From positions 310,001 through 374,000 of the forward strand of contig CAWFMC010000013.1 in assembly GCA_963816725.1 (NCBI GenBank): DNA of 64,000 nt, in the 5' to 3' direction. A program made the translations under genes and the position numbers. Shown here one piece after another: positions 52,147 through 62,798 of this stretch. Position 1 is the first letter of the stretch, and each line of letters opens with the position of its first letter. The stretch is from CAVSUB01 sp963816725 (GTDB lineage Bacteria; Acidobacteriota; Vicinamibacteria; Vicinamibacterales; 2-12-FULL-66-21). The notes beneath the pieces were generated by a model. The model had not been told where the DNA came from. It was given only the letters and a program-made list of their open reading frames with translations, and ran no database searches.

Positions 52147-55100
52147 ATGGTTCAGAGGAGGCTCGAGAGGCTCGGCGCCGCGCTGCTGATCTGCGCGCTG
52201 GCGGCGACGCCCGCGTTGGCGCAGATCACGACAGGCAACGTCGCCGGGACGGTCAAAGACGCGCAAGGTGGCGTCGTCCCTGGTGCGACGGCGGTCCTCG
52301 TCAGCGAGACGAAGGGAACGAAGTCGGCGCCTGCGGTCACCAGCGAAACTGGCGACTACATTTTTCCGAACGTCACGCCCGACACCTACACCGTCGAAAT
52401 AACGATGGAGGGGTTCAAGACGCTGAAGCGCGAGCACATCCGGGTCAGCGGCGGCGACCGTGTCGCCATCCCACCGTTGACCATCGAAATCGGCGGCGCG
52501 GCCGAGACCGTCAACGTCGCGGCCGAAGCGGCGCTGGTGCAGTCCCAGTCGGGCGAGCGCTCCTTCGCCATCACCACCGAGCAGGTCGAGAACCTGCCGA
52601 TCGGCCACGGCAACTTCACCAACCTGACGGCGTTCGCCCCTGGCGTGGTCAGCGGCGGTGCGTCGGCCGGCGGCACCCGCCTCGGCGGCGTCAGCCAGAA
52701 CAACATCATGATGGACGGCGTGTCGGCGATGGATACCGGCAACAACGGCCAGATGATCAACATGAACATCGAGTCCATCGGCGAGGTCAAGATCCTCACC
52801 CAGGGCTACCAGGCCGAGTACGGCCGATCGAGCGGTCTGCAGATCACCGCCGTGACCAAGAGCGGCACCAACCAGTTCCGCGGGTCGGGCTACAGCTTGT
52901 TCACCGACTCCGACTGGAACGCGAATTCCTGGGTGCGCGAGAAGAACGGCGACGCCAAGCCGAAGACCTCGACCAAGACCCTCGGCTACACCATCGGCGG
53001 CCCGGTCGGCAAGCCCGGTGGCACCAACAAGCTGTTCTTCTTCTACGCCCACGAATACCGTCCGACTACCGCCGCGATCAACAACGGCAACGCGATCCGT
53101 CTGCGCGTGCCGACCGCACTCGAGCGTCAGGGCAACTTCTCGCAGAGCCTGGACAACAACGGCGACCTGATTCCCGCAGCTGCTCGATCCGGCGACCCGC
53201 CAGCCGTTTGCGAACAACACGATCCCGACCGCCAACCTGTATCCGCTCGGCGTCGGCATCCTGAACCGCTATCCGCTTACCGAACGTCACTCAGACGACG
53301 GGCACCAACTACAACTACGAGATCCCGAGCGGCTCGCTGCCGACGGTGGACAACCTGACCCAGCAGCCGGCCATCCGGCTCGACTACCAGATGTCGTCCA
53401 AGCTGCGCGTCACCGGCAAGTACTCCGGTGAGCGGGCGCGCGAAGCTGATCACGCCCGGCAACATCCAGGGCTTCACCGACGTGCTGACGCCGTATCCCT
53501 ACATCACCAACTACGCGGCGACGGTGAACTACACGCTGAACCCGACGACGTTCATCGAAGGCACCTACGGCTTCATCCGCAACGAGCTGGCGGGTGGCAA
53601 CGAAGGCGGCGTCCTGGTCAACGAGTCGGCGAACCGCCTCAGTCGCCGCCAGCGGCCTGGCCGAACTTCCCCGAGCTCTATCCGAACGCGGGCGTCGTCG
53701 ATCAGCGCTACTACGCGTACCAGGTCATGCAGGACCTGAACCCGGTCTTCTGGGACGGCACCTCGATCAACCTGCCCCCCGTGTTCGCGTGGGGCGGCCG
53801 CATCGGCGCGGCCCCGCCCAACCAGCGCTATCCCGGCTGGCTGAACATCAACCGGACGCAGGACATCGCCGGCAGCATCACCAAGGTCATGGGCCGCCAC
53901 TCGATCAAGGCAGGCGCCTACAACAACCACAGCTTCAAGGCGCAGAACACCGGCGCCGGCGGGCTGGCCAACCTGTCGTTCCAGGGCTACGTGAACTTCG
54001 GCAACGACACCAACAACCCGATCGATACGGGCTTCGGCTACGCGAACGCGGCGATGGGCGTGTTCACGCAGTACCTCCAGGCCGAGCGCCTCATCGAAGG
54101 CAGCATGATCTACAACAACACCGAGTTCTACGTGCAGGACAACTGGAAGGCCAGCAACCGCCTGACCATGGACTACGGGATCCGCTTCACCCGGCAGCAG
54201 CCGCAGTACGACCAGTTCGGCCAGATGTCGAACTTCTTCTCGGACCAGTGGCAGGCGTCACAGGCGCCGACGCTCTACGCGGCGACCTGCGTCGGCAACC
54301 CCTGCGTCCGGAACGCGGTCGACCCGCGCAACGGCTCAGGTGCTCGTGGTGCCCGGCGTGCCGAACACCGCGGCCGCAATCGGCACCCCGATTCCCGGCA
54401 GCGGCAACCTGAACAACGGCATCCGCGCGGCGGGTGACGGCATCGCCAAGACCAGCTACGTGTGGCCGACCCTGGTGGTGGGCCCCCGCTTCGGCGTGGC
54501 CTACGACCTCACCGGCAACGCAGAAGCTGATTCTGCGCGGCGGCGGCGGTCTCTTCTACGACCGTCCGGACGGCAACACCGTGTTCTCGATTCCCGGCAA
54601 CCCGCCGATCGCCAGCGCGCAGGACCTGCGTGCCGGTCAGCTCCAGAACGTCGGCGGCACCGGCGGCCTGCGGACCATCGGCGTCCCCGGCCTGGTGACG
54701 TTCCAGTACGACGCGAAGGTGCCGGCCTCCTGGCAGTGGCAGGGCGGCGTGCAGATGGCCCTGCCGTGGGCGTCCTCGCTGGACGTCTCGTATGTCGGCA
54801 ACCACGGGTTCAACCGCCTCGGCGGCCTCCAGGGCGGCACGACGATCAACCAGAACGCGGTTGACATCGGCGCGGCCTACCTGCCGCAGAACCAGGACCC
54901 GACCCAGACCAGCACGGTCCCGGGCAACAACACGATCGACAACTTCCTGCGGCCGTATCACGGGCTCGGCAACATCAACCAGAACACCACCGAGTTCCAC
55001 GATACCTATCACTCCATCCAGACCTCGCTGAACCGCCGGTTCCGCGACGGGTTTGCGTTTGGCGCGAACTACACCTACAGCATCTCGTGGACCGGCAACA

Positions 55101-55830
55101 CCGGCCTGCAGAAGCGTCTGCAGCACGCTCCGGACGGCACCATCTCGATCCGTCCCGACCAGGCCGCGTATGAGGCGCTGAACAACAACCTGGCGATCAT
55201 CCCGCACGTGTTCAAGGCGAACGCGATCTGGGATCTTCCCCACGTGCCCCAGAGCTTCGGCAACATTGCCGAGGCGATCCTGAACGACTGGCAGCTGTCG
55301 GGCGTGTTGACCGCGCAGTCCGGCAATCCCTACGACCTGAGCTTCAGCTACAACGCCAACGGGTCGAGCAAGAACCTGACCGGCTCGCCGGACTACGACG
55401 CCCGCATCCTCTACGTGGGTGATCCGGGCATGCGGCTGCTCGCAGCAACCAGTACGCGCAGTTCAACCGCAACGCGGTGACCGGTCCGGGCTACGGCAGC
55501 ACGGGTCTGGAATCGGGCCGCAACATCATGCGCGGATGCGCGGATCACACGACCGACCTGTCGATCGTCCGCAGCATCAAGCTGGGCGGCGCGCGTCAGG
55601 CTCCAGTTCCGGCTGGACATGTTCAATGCGTTCAACACGGTCGTCATCAACGCCCGTCAGACGCAGGTCCAGTACAACAGCCCGACCGACCTGACGCTGC
55701 GGAACTCGCAGTTCCTCGCCGACGGCTCGGTCGACCCGGCCGGCTGAAGCCGAACAACGCCGGCTTCGGCGCGGCCACGGGCGCGCAGAACATGCGCAAC
55801 CTGCAGCTGACCGTCCGCTTCCAGTTCTAG
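52147..55830 (+). CDS. Oar-like TonB-dependent receptor with carboxypeptidase-regulatory-like domain (copy 2)
   Basis: A tandem paralogue of the upstream receptor. Starts MVQRRLERLGAALLICALAA TPALA (signal peptide), then ITTGNVAGTVKDAQGGVVPG ATAVL, GDYIFPNVTPDTYTVEITME GFKTL (regulatory-like domain), a plug nearly identical to copy 1 (NNIMMDGVSAMDTGNNGQM, QAEYGRSSGLQITAVTKSGT) and a barrel ending LQLTVRFQF. One-base breaks lie near 53180, 53280, 53440, 53640, 54330, 54525, 55440, 55600 and 55740. Identity to copy 1 is high through the plug and lower in extracellular loops, as expected if ligand range has diverged. Confidence 0.93.
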
Positions 55831-55841
55831 TAGGCACACGC

Positions 55842-55961
55842 GCGGGTGCGGCTCCGGCCGCACCCGCCGACGACATCGATCTTCAGCCACCCGGCGCCGG
55901 GTGACTGAATGGCGCCGGTCAGGATGGACCTCCTCCCTTCCTTGGCCGGCGCCGCTTTTTT
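55842..55961 (+). terminator. Terminator region after the receptor pair
   Basis: Three hairpins follow the stop. GCGGGTGCGGC/GCCGCACCCGC has an 11-bp perfect stem with a TCCG loop (55842-55867). CACCCGGCGCCGGGTG is a perfect palindrome (55888-55903). GGCGCCGG/CCGGCGCC (55911-55918 and 55946-55953) is followed by GC and a run of six T, the only one shaped like an intrinsic terminator. Confidence 0.65.
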
Positions 55962-55975
55962 GTACTGACGCTTAC

Positions 55976-56123
55976 CAGCTTCCAGCTTCCAGCTTCCCGC
56001 TATCAGCTTGGTTCCAGGTTCTACGGGTTCGGTTCCGGGGGGCTGTATTCGAACCACAGCGCCCGAGCGCCCAGCGCTGCCCCCGTGCCCCGTGCGACCG
56101 CCGACCGCCGAACCCCGAACGCC
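55976..56123. repeat. Two short heptamer arrays upstream of the amidohydrolase
   Basis: CAGCTTC units at 55976-56010 (three exact, two variant) and GACCGCC, GACCGCC, GAACCCC, GAACGCC at 56096-56123, each in strict 7-bp steps. The second family is the same as at 43.8 kb. The space between has no gene. Confidence 0.75.
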
Positions 56124-56168
56124 GCGCTCCGTGCGGTACACTGACGCCTCATCAAGGAGCGACTCTCG

Positions 56169-57478
56169 ATGCGCCCTTCATTCCGTCGTGTCATCGTCCT
56201 GCTCGCGAGCGTGATGCTCGGGGGCTCACTGGCGGCGCAGCAGCCGCAGCCGCCGCAGCCCCAACAACCACCCGCCGCGCCGCCTGCCGGCGCGCCGGCC
56301 GCACCACAGGGGCCGCCCGCCGGGGGACCTCCGGGTCGCGGCGGCGGCAGAGGCCGGGGCGGCATCCAGATCCAGGAAGGCGAGGAGTGCCCGCCCGGGA
56401 CGACCGAGGTCCGGCCGCGATCCTGCCAGGCGCCCAGCCTGCCGATTCCGAGCATCGTCGACTACCGTCCGAAGTCGACGCTCGTCACCGCCGAGCACAA
56501 GGTGCCGAAGGCCAAGTTCCCGGCGATCGACTACCACGGGCACCCGGGCGGGCTCCTGAGCACGCCGGACGGCCTGGCCAGCCTGCTGGCATCGCTGGAC
56601 AGCCTGAACGTGCGGATGATGGTGAGCGCGGACAACATGTCCGGCGACCGCCTCAAGACGGCGCTGGACGACCATCGCAGGCGTCTCCGGCCAAGGATCG
56701 GGTGCGGGTGCTGGCGGGCATCGACTTCCGCGGCGTCGGCCCGGGCTGGGCGGAGAAGGCCATCAAGCAGCTCGAGGCGGACGTCGCCGCCGGCGCGGTG
56801 GGAGTGGGGGAGATCTCGAAGAGCCTCGGCCTGACGATCACCAAGCCCGATGGCTCACGGCTGCAGATCGATGACCCCGAGCTCGATCCGATCTGGGACG
56901 CGTGCGGCCGGCTCAACCTGCCGGTCTTCATTCACACCGCCGACCCGCAGGAGTTCTTCCAGCCGATCGACTACAAGAACGAGCGCTGGCTGGAGCTGTC
57001 GCTGTTCGCCGAGCGCCGCTATCCGGCCGATCGCTTCCCGACGTTCGAGACGCTGATGGCGGAGCGGGATCGGATGTTCAAGAAGCATCCGAAGACCAGG
57101 TTCGTCGCCGCCCACATGGCCTGGTACGCCAACGACCTCGCCCGCCTGGGCAAGCTGCTCGACGCGATGCCGAACGTCTCGACCGAGGTCGGCGCAGTGC
57201 TCTACGACATCGGCCGCCAGCCGCGCGCCGCGCACGACTTCTTCATCAAGTATCAGGACCGGCTGCTGTTCGGGAAGGACTCGTTCCAGCCGGAGGAGTA
57301 TCCGTACTACTGGCGGGTGTTCGAGACCGCCGACGAATACTTCGACTACTACCGCGACTACCACGCCTTCTGGAAGCTGTACGGCGTCGACCTGCCGGAC
57401 CCGGTCCTGAAGAAGCTGTATTACCAGAACGCGCTCAAGCTCACGCCCGGGCTGCCGCAGACGGAGTGGCCGAAGTAG
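56169..57478 (+). CDS. Secreted amidohydrolase-family (amidohydrolase_2, TIM-barrel) protein
   Basis: A signal peptide (FRRVIVLLASVMLGGSLAA) is followed by a glutamine/proline/glycine-rich low-complexity linker (residues 20-65). The domain contains AKFPAIDYHGHPGGLLSTPD (HxH metal motif in modified form), VLAGIDFRGVGPGWAEKAIK, PVFIHTADPQEFF, RFVAAHMAWYANDLARLGKL and RLLFGKDSFQPEEYPYYWRV. A missing base near 56680 (CGCAGG where CGCCAGG is expected) splits it. Similar proteins are annotated as amidohydrolase 2 and often sit beside sugar hydrolases. The substrate is unknown. Confidence 0.85.
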
Positions 57479-57483
57479 GAACG

Positions 57484-57514
57484 AAAAAGGGCCGGCTCAT
57501 CGCCGGCCCTTTTT
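57484..57514. terminator. Bidirectional intrinsic terminator
   Basis: AAAAAGGGCCGGC, a five-base loop, GCCGGCCCTTTTT. The strong stem with A- and T-runs lies just after the amidohydrolase stop, pointing to termination on the plus strand and possibly on the minus strand. Confidence 0.85.
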
Positions 57515-57523
57515 CGGTATCCC

Positions 57524-57669
57524 GCTTCCAGCTTCCGGCTTCCAGCTAATAACCAGCTGGCTTCCGGCTTCGAGCCCACGCCTCCGGCTGGCTGCTCACT
57601 GGTTACTCAGATCGCACCTTGACCGCTCGAATACCCCCGAACCAAGCTGGAAGCTGGAAGCTGGAAGCG
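57524..57669. repeat. Inverted pair of heptamer arrays (GCTTCCA ... TGGAAGC)
   Basis: GCTTCCA-type units at 57524-57548 and AAGCTGG units at 57645-57669 are reverse complements and enclose about 95 bases. The same AAGCTGG family recurs at 62.75 kb. No gene lies between. Confidence 0.75.
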
Positions 57670-57681
57670 ATGAGCGTCAGC

Positions 57682-58386
57682 TCAGTTCTTGGTCATCGTC
57701 AGCCCCGTCACCGTCGCGTCGGTGTTGTGGGCGAAGCGGATGCCGTAGATGCCGTCGGTCGACTTCAGCTTGCCGGCCGCGACCAGCGTGGACTTGTCGT
57801 AGCTGCCGACCACCGTGCCGTTGACCGAGCACTCCACTTTGTCGCCCTTGACCGAGACGGCGATCTCCTGCGTGACCGGCTCGCCGGGGCCGGCGGCCTT
57901 GGCGATCGCCGCGTTGGGCTCGCCGCGACGGCCGTTGACCTGGAACGGCTCGGGGCCGAAGCCGCGGACGATGAAGGTGCCGTTGCCGTAGGCGGCGCAA
58001 TAGAGATAGCTCTGGGTGGGCGTGCCCAGGTCGTTGCCGGCGATCACGATCCCGTACGGATGCGGGTGATCGTTCAGGTTCATGTACTTCGGTTCCTTGA
58101 ACGTCGCCTTGACCGTATAGTTGCCGGCGGCCTTGTTGGCGGGGTTCCAGTAGGTCGTGGCGGGCCCGGTAGTCACGTGCAGTCCGCCGCCTTCCGGCGC
58201 CAGCTTGGAGTTGTTCAGCGTCTGCCCGTTCTTTTCCTCGGCCGCGTCGATCTTGCCGGTCCAGCCCGGCGCGGTGATGCCGCCGCCGGCGACCGACCGG
58301 GCGGTCTCCTGGGCCTGTGCCCCAATTCCCTGCGGGATGAGCATGGCGGCCGCGACTGCAACTGCGTAACCGTACACGAGGCGCAT
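57682..58386 (-). CDS. Secreted LamG/DUF1080-like protein of unknown function
   Basis: Intact 234 residues from ATG 58386 (MRLVYGYAVAVAAAMLIPQG, signal peptide). The mature part reads WTGKIDAAEEKNGQTLNNSK, TTYWNPANKAAGNYTVKATF KE, HPYGIVIAGNDLGTPTQSYL YCAAYGNGTFIVRGFG, KVECSVNGTVVGSYDKSTL and GIYGIRFAHNTDATVTGLTM TKN, which resembles a concanavalin-like jelly roll (DUF1080/LamG group). No catalytic residues are evident. It converges with the amidohydrolase across the terminator and is divergent from the PQQ dehydrogenase. Confidence 0.75.
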   Translation of the reverse strand: MRLVYGYAVAVAAAMLIPQGIGAQAQETARSVAGGGITAPGWTGKIDAAEEKNGQTLNNSKLAPEGGGLHVTTGPATTYWNPANKAAGNYTVKATFKEPKYMNLNDHPHPYGIVIAGNDLGTPTQSYLYCAAYGNGTFIVRGFGPEPFQVNGRRGEPNAAIAKAAGPGEPVTQEIAVSVKGDKVECSVNGTVVGSYDKSTLVAAGKLKSTDGIYGIRFAHNTDATVTGLTMTKN

Positions 58387-58505
58387 GATGTTCCCTCTCA
58401 TTGGCAAAGGTGTCGGCGTCTGCACTCGAAGACGCCGGACGTGGACGTCGTCAGGCATGGAGCGTACGTCCGGCGGAGGCCTCCTGGCAATACTCGAACT
58501 GGGCT

Positions 58506-58748
58506 CGGGACTCGGGACTCGGGACTCGGGGCTCGGCTGACGGGCGGACCAGGCTACAGGCTACAGGCTACCGGGCTACAGGCTACCGGGCTACAGGCTT
58601 CGGGCGACAGGCTTCAGGGCTCAAGCGTAACGGCTAAAGGCGCCGACCGGTCGATACTGCTGCCATACCCAAGACGCAGGTGTGATATCTCAACCCGTTG
58701 AGTCAAGCAATTCTGGCCCGTAGCCTATAGCCTGAAGCCTGAAGCCTA
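58506..58748. repeat. Heptamer arrays between the LamG-like and PQQ genes
   Basis: CGGGACT units (from 58506), then AGGCTAC units with a few 8-bp CGGGCTAC steps (58551-58622), and TAGCCTA, TAGCCTG, AAGCCTG, AAGCCTA (58721-58748). The AGGCTAC and TAGCCT arrays are reverse complements and enclose about 100 bases. No other feature is recognised in the 374-base gap, which must hold the divergent promoters. Confidence 0.8.
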
Positions 58749-58760
58749 GCGAGAGCCCTC

Positions 58761-60957
58761 ATGCGAAGCCATCGGCTGACCCTGATCGCCGCGGCCCTGG
58801 CGGCCACCGCCGCGGTTACGCTTGCGCGCAGCCAGACGCGAGCTCTCGAGGGCGGCGCCGCGGGCCGCGACTGGCCGGCGTACGGCGGCACGGTCCAGAG
58901 CACGCGCTACTCGTCGCTGCGGCAGATCACGCGGGCCAACGTGTCGCGGCTGACGCGAGGCGTGGTCGTTCGATCCGCGCGAAGGGGCGTTCACCGGCCG
59001 CTTCCAGGTCAATCCGATCGTCGTGGACGGGGTCATTTACTCGACCACGCCGGGCGGAAGCGCGATCGCGCTCGACGGGGCGAGCGGCGCGGTGAAGTGG
59101 TCGTGGAATTCTGGGACACGGGGCGCCGGCCGCGGCGTGACCTACTGGTCCGACGGCACCGATCGGCGGATCCTGGCCGGCTTCGGGCGCTACGTCTACG
59201 CGCTCGATGCCGCGACTGGACGGCCGGTCACAGGCTTCGGGCACGACGGACGGATCGATCTCCACGCCGATCTCGGCCGCGATCCGGATCAGCAGGGCGT
59301 CGCGTTCGCGACCCCCGGCGTCATCTACAAATCCCTCTACATCGTCGGCGGCCGCACGTCCGAGAGCCTGCCGGCCTCGCCCGGAGACATTCGCGCCTAC
59401 GACGTCCGCACCGGCGCGCTGCGATGGTCGTTCCACACCATCCCGCATCCGGGTGAACCGGGCTACGAGACGTGGCCGAAGGACGCCTGGACCTACAGCG
59501 GATCGGCGAACAACTGGGCCGGCATGGCGGTCGACACTGAGCGCGGGCTGGTCTACGTCCCGACCGGGTCGGCAGCCTCGGACTTCTATGGCGCCAATCG
59601 CGTGGGCGACAACCTGTACGCCAACACGCTGCTCGCCCTCGATGCCGCGACCGGCAGGCGTGTGTGGCACTTCCAGGCGGTCAGGCACGACATCTGGGAT
59701 CGCGACTTCCCGTCGCCGCCGACGCTTGTTACGGTCCGGCACGCCGGCAGACGCATCGATGCCGTCGCCCAGGCGACCAAGCACGGGGCGCTGTTCCTGT
59801 TCGACCGGCAGACGGGGCAGCCGCTCTTCCCGATCGAGGAACGCGCGGTGCCGGCGAGCACCGTGGAGGGAGAGGTCACGGCCGCCACGCAGCCGTTTCC
59901 GGTCAAGCCCGCCCCATTCGCCCGGCAGCGGCTGACCGAGGACATGCTCACGACCCGCACGCCGGAGGCGCACGCCTGGGCGCTGGCGCAGTTTCGCGCC
60001 TTCCGCAGCGACGGCCAGTTCGTGCCGTTCTCGGTTGGCAGAGAAACGGTCATCTTCCCAGGATTCGACGGGGGCGCGGAGTGGGGCGGGTCGGCTGTCG
60101 ATCCGACGACCGGCGTGATCTACATCAACGCCAACGACATCCCGTGGTCGAGCAGCCTGCGCCCGAGCACGCCGGCAGCCTCGCTCGGCCGGCAGACGTA
60201 CGTGACGCAGTGTGCCGCCTGCCACGGCGATCAACTCCAGGGCGGCTCGGGGTTCCCGGGTCTGCAGGATCTGCGCGCGCGGCGGACGCCGGAGCAGGTG
60301 ACCGCGGTCGTGCGCACCGGCCAGGGACGCATGCCGCCGTTCTCGGCCCTGCCCGAGGCGTCGCTGCGCGCTGTGGTCGACTACGTGCTCAGCGGCGAGT
60401 CGAAGGAAACGCCCGCCACCGCGTCGTCGCCAGCCGCAGCGAAGTACGCGTTCACCGGCTACCACAAGTTCCTCGATCCAGACGGCTACCCGGCGGTCGT
60501 GCCACCGTGGGGCACGTTGAACGCGATCAACCTGAACACCGGCGAGTACGCGTGGAAGGTGCCGCTCGGCGAGTATCCCGAGCTTGCCGCGCAGGGCGTC
60601 ACGGGCACCGGGTCGGAGAACTACGGCGGCCCGATCGTCACCGCCGGAGGGCTGCTGTTCATCGGCGCCACGAACTTCGACCACAAGCTGCGCGCGTTCG
60701 ACAAGGACACCGGCCGGCTGCTATGGGAAACGACGCTGGTGAACTCGGCGAACTCGACCCCGGCGACCTACGAGGTGAACGGCACGCAGTACATCGTGGT
60801 CGCCGCGTTCGGCGGATATCCCAAACCGACGCCGCAGCGCGCCGGCGGGGCAGGGGCAGCGCCGGCGGGTCGCGGCAGAGGCGCAGCAACGAATCCGAAC
60901 GTCGGCGCCGGCGAACCGTCGGGCGGAGCCTTCGTGGCGTTCAGACTGGGGAAGTAG
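58761..60957 (+). CDS. PQQ-dependent dehydrogenase with inserted cytochrome c domain
   Basis: The signal peptide (LIAAALAATAAVTLARS) is followed by DWPAYGGTVQSTRYSSLRQI, the usual start of quinoprotein dehydrogenases. One extra base near 58965 interrupts it. Propeller tryptophan-docking repeats include IALDGASGAVKWSWNS, YALDAATGRPVTGFG, LALDAATGRRVWHFQ, KTATKHGALFLFDRQTGQPL-like (59780) and LRAFDKDTGRLLWETTL. A cytochrome c segment, VTQCAACHGDQLQGGSGFPG with the methionine near GRMPPFSALPEA, is inserted between blades rather than at an end. Probably a periplasmic sugar or alcohol dehydrogenase passing electrons directly to haem. Confidence 0.9.
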
Positions 60958-60962
60958 GCCAG

Positions 60963-61188
60963 AGGCTACGGGCTACAGGTCAGAGGCTACAGGCTACAGG
61001 CTACAGGGCGGCATCGCTCGCAACAACCAGCTGGAAATCGAACAACCAGCTGGAAATCGAACTGGCGGCGACTTTCGGTTTTGACGGCTCAGTCCGATGC
61101 TTCTCCTGCGGCCTTCAGCCCTCAGGCTGTAGGCCTGTAGCCTGAAGCCTGTAGCCTGTAGCCTTCAGCGTGAAGCCTACAGCCTGAA
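60963..61188. repeat. Inverted heptamer arrays plus a 19-bp direct repeat
   Basis: Six units of the AGGCTAC type in exact 7-bp steps (60963-61004), a 19-bp sequence present twice in tandem (61022-61040 and 61041-61059), and eight units of the GCCTGTA type in exact 7-bp steps (61133-61188). The first and last arrays are reverse complements. They lie between the convergent PQQ dehydrogenase and hydrolase genes. Confidence 0.85.
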
Positions 61189-61220
61189 GCCGTCGCTGTC
61201 GGTAGCTGACGGCGTCCCAC

Positions 61221-62703
61221 TCACCGCCCCTGCCCCGGCATCCGATACCCCTTCGCCGCGTCGTCCAGCACGAGGATCCAGTCCAGCAGCTCGCCGGCCT
61301 CAGGTGGCGTGAACGTCCGATCGGCGTCGGACGGGAAGGTCCCGATGGCAGTCGCGGCGCCGGTGCGCGGGTTGAACCACGAGGCCCGGACCTCGCGGCC
61401 GGCAACGGCAGCCATGTGGACGGTGAAGGGGCGCCCGACCGGCGCGTAGACCATCGCGTAGGTGCGGTCAGTGTCACGCGTCGCGACGAAGCGGTAGCGT
61501 CCTGCTCCCGGCACGCTCGTCGGCACCCGGTCCGCGACGATGACGTCGTCGGCGGGCACGCGGGTCAGGAAAGGCCGCGACTCGAGCAGCGTGCGCGCGT
61601 GGTGCATCTGCTGCGCGCCGGGCTGGTCGATCGCGTCCGTCCATGGCAGCAGCGGATTGTTGACCGGCGTACGCGTCGCGTCCCAGAACTGCCATACCGA
61701 ATGATGTCCATAGGTGTGACCGAACGCGCCGCTGAAGAGGTCCCAATACAGGGCGCGCCGCACGTCCGCCGCCACGGAGTGGCCGAACTTCGCGGCATCG
61801 AACGCGATCGGATGATCCTCGTAGATCGGCTCGCCGTCGAGCACCGGCTTGATCGGGCGTCCGCGCGTAGTCGACCGCGAGCTGATCGTATCGGCCGGTG
61901 AACTCGGCCCCATGGCCGTTCTGCCGCATGTTGAAGTCGAGCCACGGCTCGTCGTGAACCCAGCTCGCGGATCCCTGGCCGCCTGACGGGTGCAGCGTGA
62001 TCAGGTGCGCGCCGCCGTCACCCGCCTTCAGGCCGCGCGCCATCGCCGCGAGGATGCCGCGTTGCGCATCGGTCTCGACGGGCCGATCGCCGCCGAGGAT
62101 CCAGATTACGCCGTCATCCTTGTAGCGGCGCCCCAGCCACGCCCCGTACTGCTCGGCGTTGTTCGCGTTGAAGATCTCGGGGCCGACGCCGCGCTTGATG
62201 TTCCACTTGTCGCCCCACGTCGGCAGGAAGCCGACATAGAGACCGAGCGCGTTGGCGCGGCGGACAATCCAGTCCACGTGGGTGAAATACGCCTCGTTGG
62301 GCTGCGTCGGATCGTCGCTGTGCAGCGGCGTGGCGCCATACGCGTTCGGCGTGTGCAGGCCGTCGAACTCCGCGAGCGCGACCGCCTGGACCACCGTGAA
62401 GCCCAGCTTCGCGCGGTTCTGCAGATAGCGCTCGGCCCCCTCGCGATCGAGCCGGTGGAAGATCTCCCAGGCCGTGTCGCCTAGCCAGAAGAACGGGTCG
62501 TCCTTTTCGGTGACCAGGAACCGATGGTTGTCGGATACGCGGAGCCGCGGTAGGGGGCGCGCCGCGGCGGCAGACTGCGCCGTCGTCGCCGGTGGCGCCG
62601 GGAACGAGAGGGCAAGCAGGAGACCGGCGAGCAGGATCCGTCGGGTCACCCAGGCCTCGATTCCAGGGAGCGGCCGCGGCACCATCGCGCGGCGCGACGG
62701 CAT
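61221..62703 (-). CDS. Apiosidase-like (DUF4038, GH140-type) secreted glycoside hydrolase
   Basis: The signal peptide is TRRILLAGLLLALSFPAPPA. The catalytic (beta/alpha)8 domain has RFLVTEKDDPFFWLGDTAWE IFHRLDREGAERYLQNRAKL GF, VDWIVRRANALGLYVGFLPT WGDKW, YGAWLGRRYKDDGVIWILGG DRP and HPSGGQGSASWVHDEPWLDF NM. After a frame break near 61870 comes KPVLDGEPIYEDHPIAFD (a likely catalytic Glu) and a C-terminal jelly-roll-like domain (RASWFNPRTGAA). The nearest characterised relatives release apiose from plant rhamnogalacturonan II. Substrate here is inferred only. Confidence 0.88.
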
Positions 62704-62749
62704 TCTACGTCCGCATGGTTGCCACGGCGGTGACGAACAGCTCGGGCGA

Positions 62750-62784
62750 AAGCTGAAAGCTGGAAGCTGGAAGCTGGAAGCTGT
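62750..62784. repeat. Heptamer array (AAGCTGG), 5 units
   Basis: AAGCTGA, three AAGCTGG and AAGCTGT in strict 7-bp steps, ending 14 bases before the start of the larA-like gene. The same unit occurs at 57.65 kb. Confidence 0.85.
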
Positions 62785-62798
62785 AAAGTCCCCGTATC

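Noticed and set aside
51439..53259. 606-residue minus-strand open frame spanning the two receptor genes
   Set aside because: It lies antisense to conserved receptor coding sequence and crosses the intergenic gap; only a GC-driven open frame.
47987..55830. Programmed frameshifting in the receptors
   Set aside because: The breaks fall at different positions in the two copies and show no slippery heptamer with a downstream structure; sequencing error is simpler.
58927..60684. 585-residue minus-strand open frame opposite the PQQ dehydrogenase
   Set aside because: Antisense to strongly conserved quinoprotein sequence; no recognisable domain.
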